DNA of 8,122 nt from Hyphomicrobiales bacterium (GTDB taxonomy: Bacteria; Pseudomonadota; Alphaproteobacteria; Rhizobiales; Xanthobacteraceae), in assembly GCA_016201085.1 (NCBI GenBank), contig JACQDO010000272.1:1-8122 (forward strand). Reading direction: 5' to 3'. The notes beneath the pieces were generated by a model that worked only from the letters and a program-made list of their open reading frames with translations, was not told where the DNA came from and made no database searches. Shown here piece after piece: positions 6,257 through 8,122 of this stretch (the first letter of the stretch is position 1; each line of letters opens with the position of its first letter). Made by a program: the position numbers and the translations under genes.

Positions 6257-8122
6257 CTACGCCGCGCTTTGCTTCTGCGCCTGCGCCACCGGGAATACGC
6301 AGGTCACGGTGGTGCCGCGTCCGGGCGCGGAATCGATCGCCACGCTGCCGCCGTGCAGTTCGACGAAGGAGCGCACCAGCGACAGGCCCAGCCCGGTGCC
6401 GCGGTGCTGCGAGCCCATCGAGTCGGTCTCGAACCAGTCGAACACCTTGTCCTTGGCGTCGGGCGGAATGCCGGGTCCGCGATCGGTGACCGTGAATACC
6501 ACCGCCTCGGCCTGCCGCTCGGCCGAAAGCGTCACGGTCTCGCCGATTGGCGAGAAGCCGACCGCGTTGGACAGCAAGTTGAACAGAATTTGCCGCAGGC
6601 GCCGTTCGTCGGCGGTGAAGCTGCCGATGCCGGCGGCGGCGTGGATGTCGAGCTTGAGATCGTTCTTCACCAGCCGGTCGAGCACGCCTTCGGCCGCCGC
6701 ATCCATGCTGGCGCGGATGTCGACCTCGGACAGGTTCAGCGACATGGCGCCGGCATCGATGGTGGCAAGGTCCAGAATATTGTTGATGATCGCCAGCAGC
6801 GCGTTGGTGGAAACCGTGATGTAGCCGAGATATTCGCGCTGCTTGTCGGTGAGCGGGCCGAACGCGGCATCGCCGAGCAGATTCGCGAAGCCGATGATGT
6901 TGGTGAGCGGCGAGCGTAGTTCGTAGGACACGTGGTGCACGAACTCGATCTTGATGCCGTCGGCCGCCTCCAGCGCCTCGTTGCGCTCGCGCAGCGCGCG
7001 CTCGACGTTCACGCTGTCGCTGATGTCCTGGAAGGTGACCAGCGTGGCGCCGTCCGGCAGCGGCATCGTGGTCATGTCGAGCGTCATGCCGTCGCGCCGC
7101 TCGATGCGCGCGACGATCGGCACGCGTTCGTCGATGGCGGTCACCGCCGTACGTAGGTTTCGCCACACCGTGTTGTCGTCGTGCTGCGCCTGCGTCCAGG
7201 CGGTCACCTCGCCGACATGCGGATGCGCATTGAGCGCTTCCGGCGTCAGCTTCCACATGCGCTGGAACGCCGGATTGTGCAGCCGCACGCGGCCGTCGCT
7301 GCCGAACACCGCTACCGCTTCGACCAGGTGGTCGAGCGTTTCGCTCTGCACCTTGATCAGCGCATCGTAGCGGCGATGCATGTCGAGCCGCTCGGTGACG
7401 TCGTCATAGAGATAGGTGACGCCGCCTTCCGGATTGGGCGTGGTGACCACGCGCAGCGTGCGGCCGTCCGGCAGATGCCACATGTGCTCCTTCGGCTCGA
7501 CCGCGCGATAGGCTTCGTAGAGCTGCTGTTTCCACAGCCGAAAATCCTGCTCCTCCGGCAGCTTGCGGGCGGTGCGCAGCGTATCGAGCAGGCTCGCATC
7601 GGTCGGCGTCTGGTCGAGCAGACCGGCATTGAGATCGAACAGCGAACGGAACGCGGTATTGTAGAAAATGAGCTTGCGATCGATATTGAAGATGGCGACG
7701 CCGGTGGCGAGCTGGTCAAGCACGCGGCGATGCGCCTCGATCATGCGCGCGAGCTCGGCGCGCATCATCTCCACCTCGGTACGATCGATCGCCATGCCGG
7801 CGCTGCCTGATCCGCTCGGCGCGTCGACCACGTCGAAGATGCGGCGCTCGCCGGCGGCGATGGCCGGCAGCCGGCCGGCAAAGGCTTCGCCCGTGGCATG
7901 GACGCGGGCAAGCTCGTCGCGCGCCGTGCGGTCGAACAATTCGAGTTCGCAGGCGACCGCGTCGGCCTGGTCGCTGGCCTCCACCGCGCGGGCATAGGCC
8001 GAATTCACGAAGATCAGCCGGCCGCGCTGGTCGCGCGCCCACACCGGGGCGGGGAGCGAGTCGAGCAGAGCCTTCATGGTCTCGACGTCGCTCATCAGTC
8101 TGTCGTGCCGGGCGGCCAGATC
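6257..8122 (-). CDS. divL: DivL-like PAS sensor kinase with Tyr in place of the phospho-His; 5' end beyond window
   Basis: Multi-PAS histidine-kinase homologue, probably a cell-cycle regulator that controls the CckA/DivK relay at the membrane. Numbering from the Met at 8095 (612 aa to the TAG at 6257): three PAS-like segments at about 7-105, 122-235 and 250-365, dimerisation/H-box region 381-450, HATPase domain about 495-603. The H-box reads FVHHVSYELRSPL, so residue 391, the usual phospho-His, is Tyr (TAC at 6925-6923). The ATP site looks intact: N-box NLLSN 506-510, G1 DRGPGIPP 538-545, F-box near FDWF 552-555, G2 GTGLGLSL 566-573. A Tyr at this site is known from Caulobacter DivL; I infer the same role here. 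The nine codons upstream of 8095 (DLAARHDRL) are open to the edge and look like linker, so the Met at 8095 is probably internal and a membrane-anchored N-terminus is missing. The kinase family is certain; the DivL assignment is likely. Confidence 0.88.
   Translation of the reverse strand, partial: DLAARHDRLMSDVETMKALLDSLPAPVWARDQRGRLIFVNSAYARAVEASDQADAVACELELFDRTARDELARVHATGEAFAGRLPAIAAGERRIFDVVDAPSGSGSAGMAIDRTEVEMMRAELARMIEAHRRVLDQLATGVAIFNIDRKLIFYNTAFRSLFDLNAGLLDQTPTDASLLDTLRTARKLPEEQDFRLWKQQLYEAYRAVEPKEHMWHLPDGRTLRVVTTPNPEGGVTYLYDDVTERLDMHRRYDALIKVQSETLDHLVEAVAVFGSDGRVRLHNPAFQRMWKLTPEALNAHPHVGEVTAWTQAQHDDNTVWRNLRTAVTAIDERVPIVARIERRDGMTLDMTTMPLPDGATLVTFQDISDSVNVERALRERNEALEAADGIKIEFVHHVSYELRSPLTNIIGFANLLGDAAFGPLTDKQREYLGYITVSTNALLAIINNILDLATIDAGAMSLNLSEVDIRASMDAAAEGVLDRLVKNDLKLDIHAAAGIGSFTADERRLRQILFNLLSNAVGFSPIGETVTLSAERQAEAVVFTVTDRGPGIPPDAKDKVFDWFETDSMGSQHRGTGLGLSLVRSFVELHGGSVAIDSAPGRGTTVTCVFPVAQAQKQSAA

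Noticed and set aside
6081..7256. Minus-strand 391-aa ORF in another frame of divL
   Set aside because: It is a frame-shadow of the kinase gene, rich in Arg/His/Ala; the overlapping frame carries all kinase boxes.

Overview
The window reads as a GC-rich alphaproteobacterial chromosome segment, most likely Hyphomicrobiales (Rhizobiales) of the Bradyrhizobium/Xanthobacteraceae kind. I infer this from recalled family sequences, from the linkage of a DivL-type kinase, tsaE-amgK, murU and addB, and from short palindromic repeats of the type that encode 'PAKAGTHTP'/'SPRKRGP' peptides when read through. No database search was possible.

Layout, right to left, because almost everything lies on the minus strand. 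(1) 8122-6257: a PAS-rich sensor kinase homologue whose phosphoacceptor position is Tyr instead of His, the hallmark of the cell-cycle regulator DivL. Its frame is open to the right edge, so its N-terminus is probably missing. (2) 5870-6184, plus strand: a small exported protein of unknown function, convergent with divL and divergent from tsaE. A strong hairpin at 6199-6230 separates it from divL. (3) 5672-4134: one polypeptide carrying TsaE (tRNA t6A ATPase) followed by an AmgK-like sugar kinase. (4) 4133-3408: a MurU-like nucleotidyltransferase that starts on the base after the tsaE-amgK stop codon. (5) 3407-3289: a spacer largely filled by a 97-bp palindromic repeat. (6) 3288-235: AddB, the nuclease/inactive-helicase subunit of the AddAB break-repair enzyme. 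(7) 1-234: a composite of facing repeats with several hairpins. A reading frame that overlaps the addB stop by ATGA runs through it and off the left edge; it may be the 5' end of addA.

AmgK and MurU together would convert recycled N-acetylmuramic acid to UDP-MurNAc. TsaE supports an essential tRNA modification, AddB supports recombinational repair, and DivL controls the cell-cycle phosphorelay. The opposite-strand gene between divL and tsaE means the tsaE-amgK/murU/addB transcript probably needs its own promoter near 5700-5730.

I see no phage, IS transposase, CRISPR array, tRNA or rRNA. No clearly new multi-gene system is evident. The most unusual points are the Tyr H-box, the two-enzyme fusion, the uncharacterised secreted protein and the highly structured repeat at the left edge.
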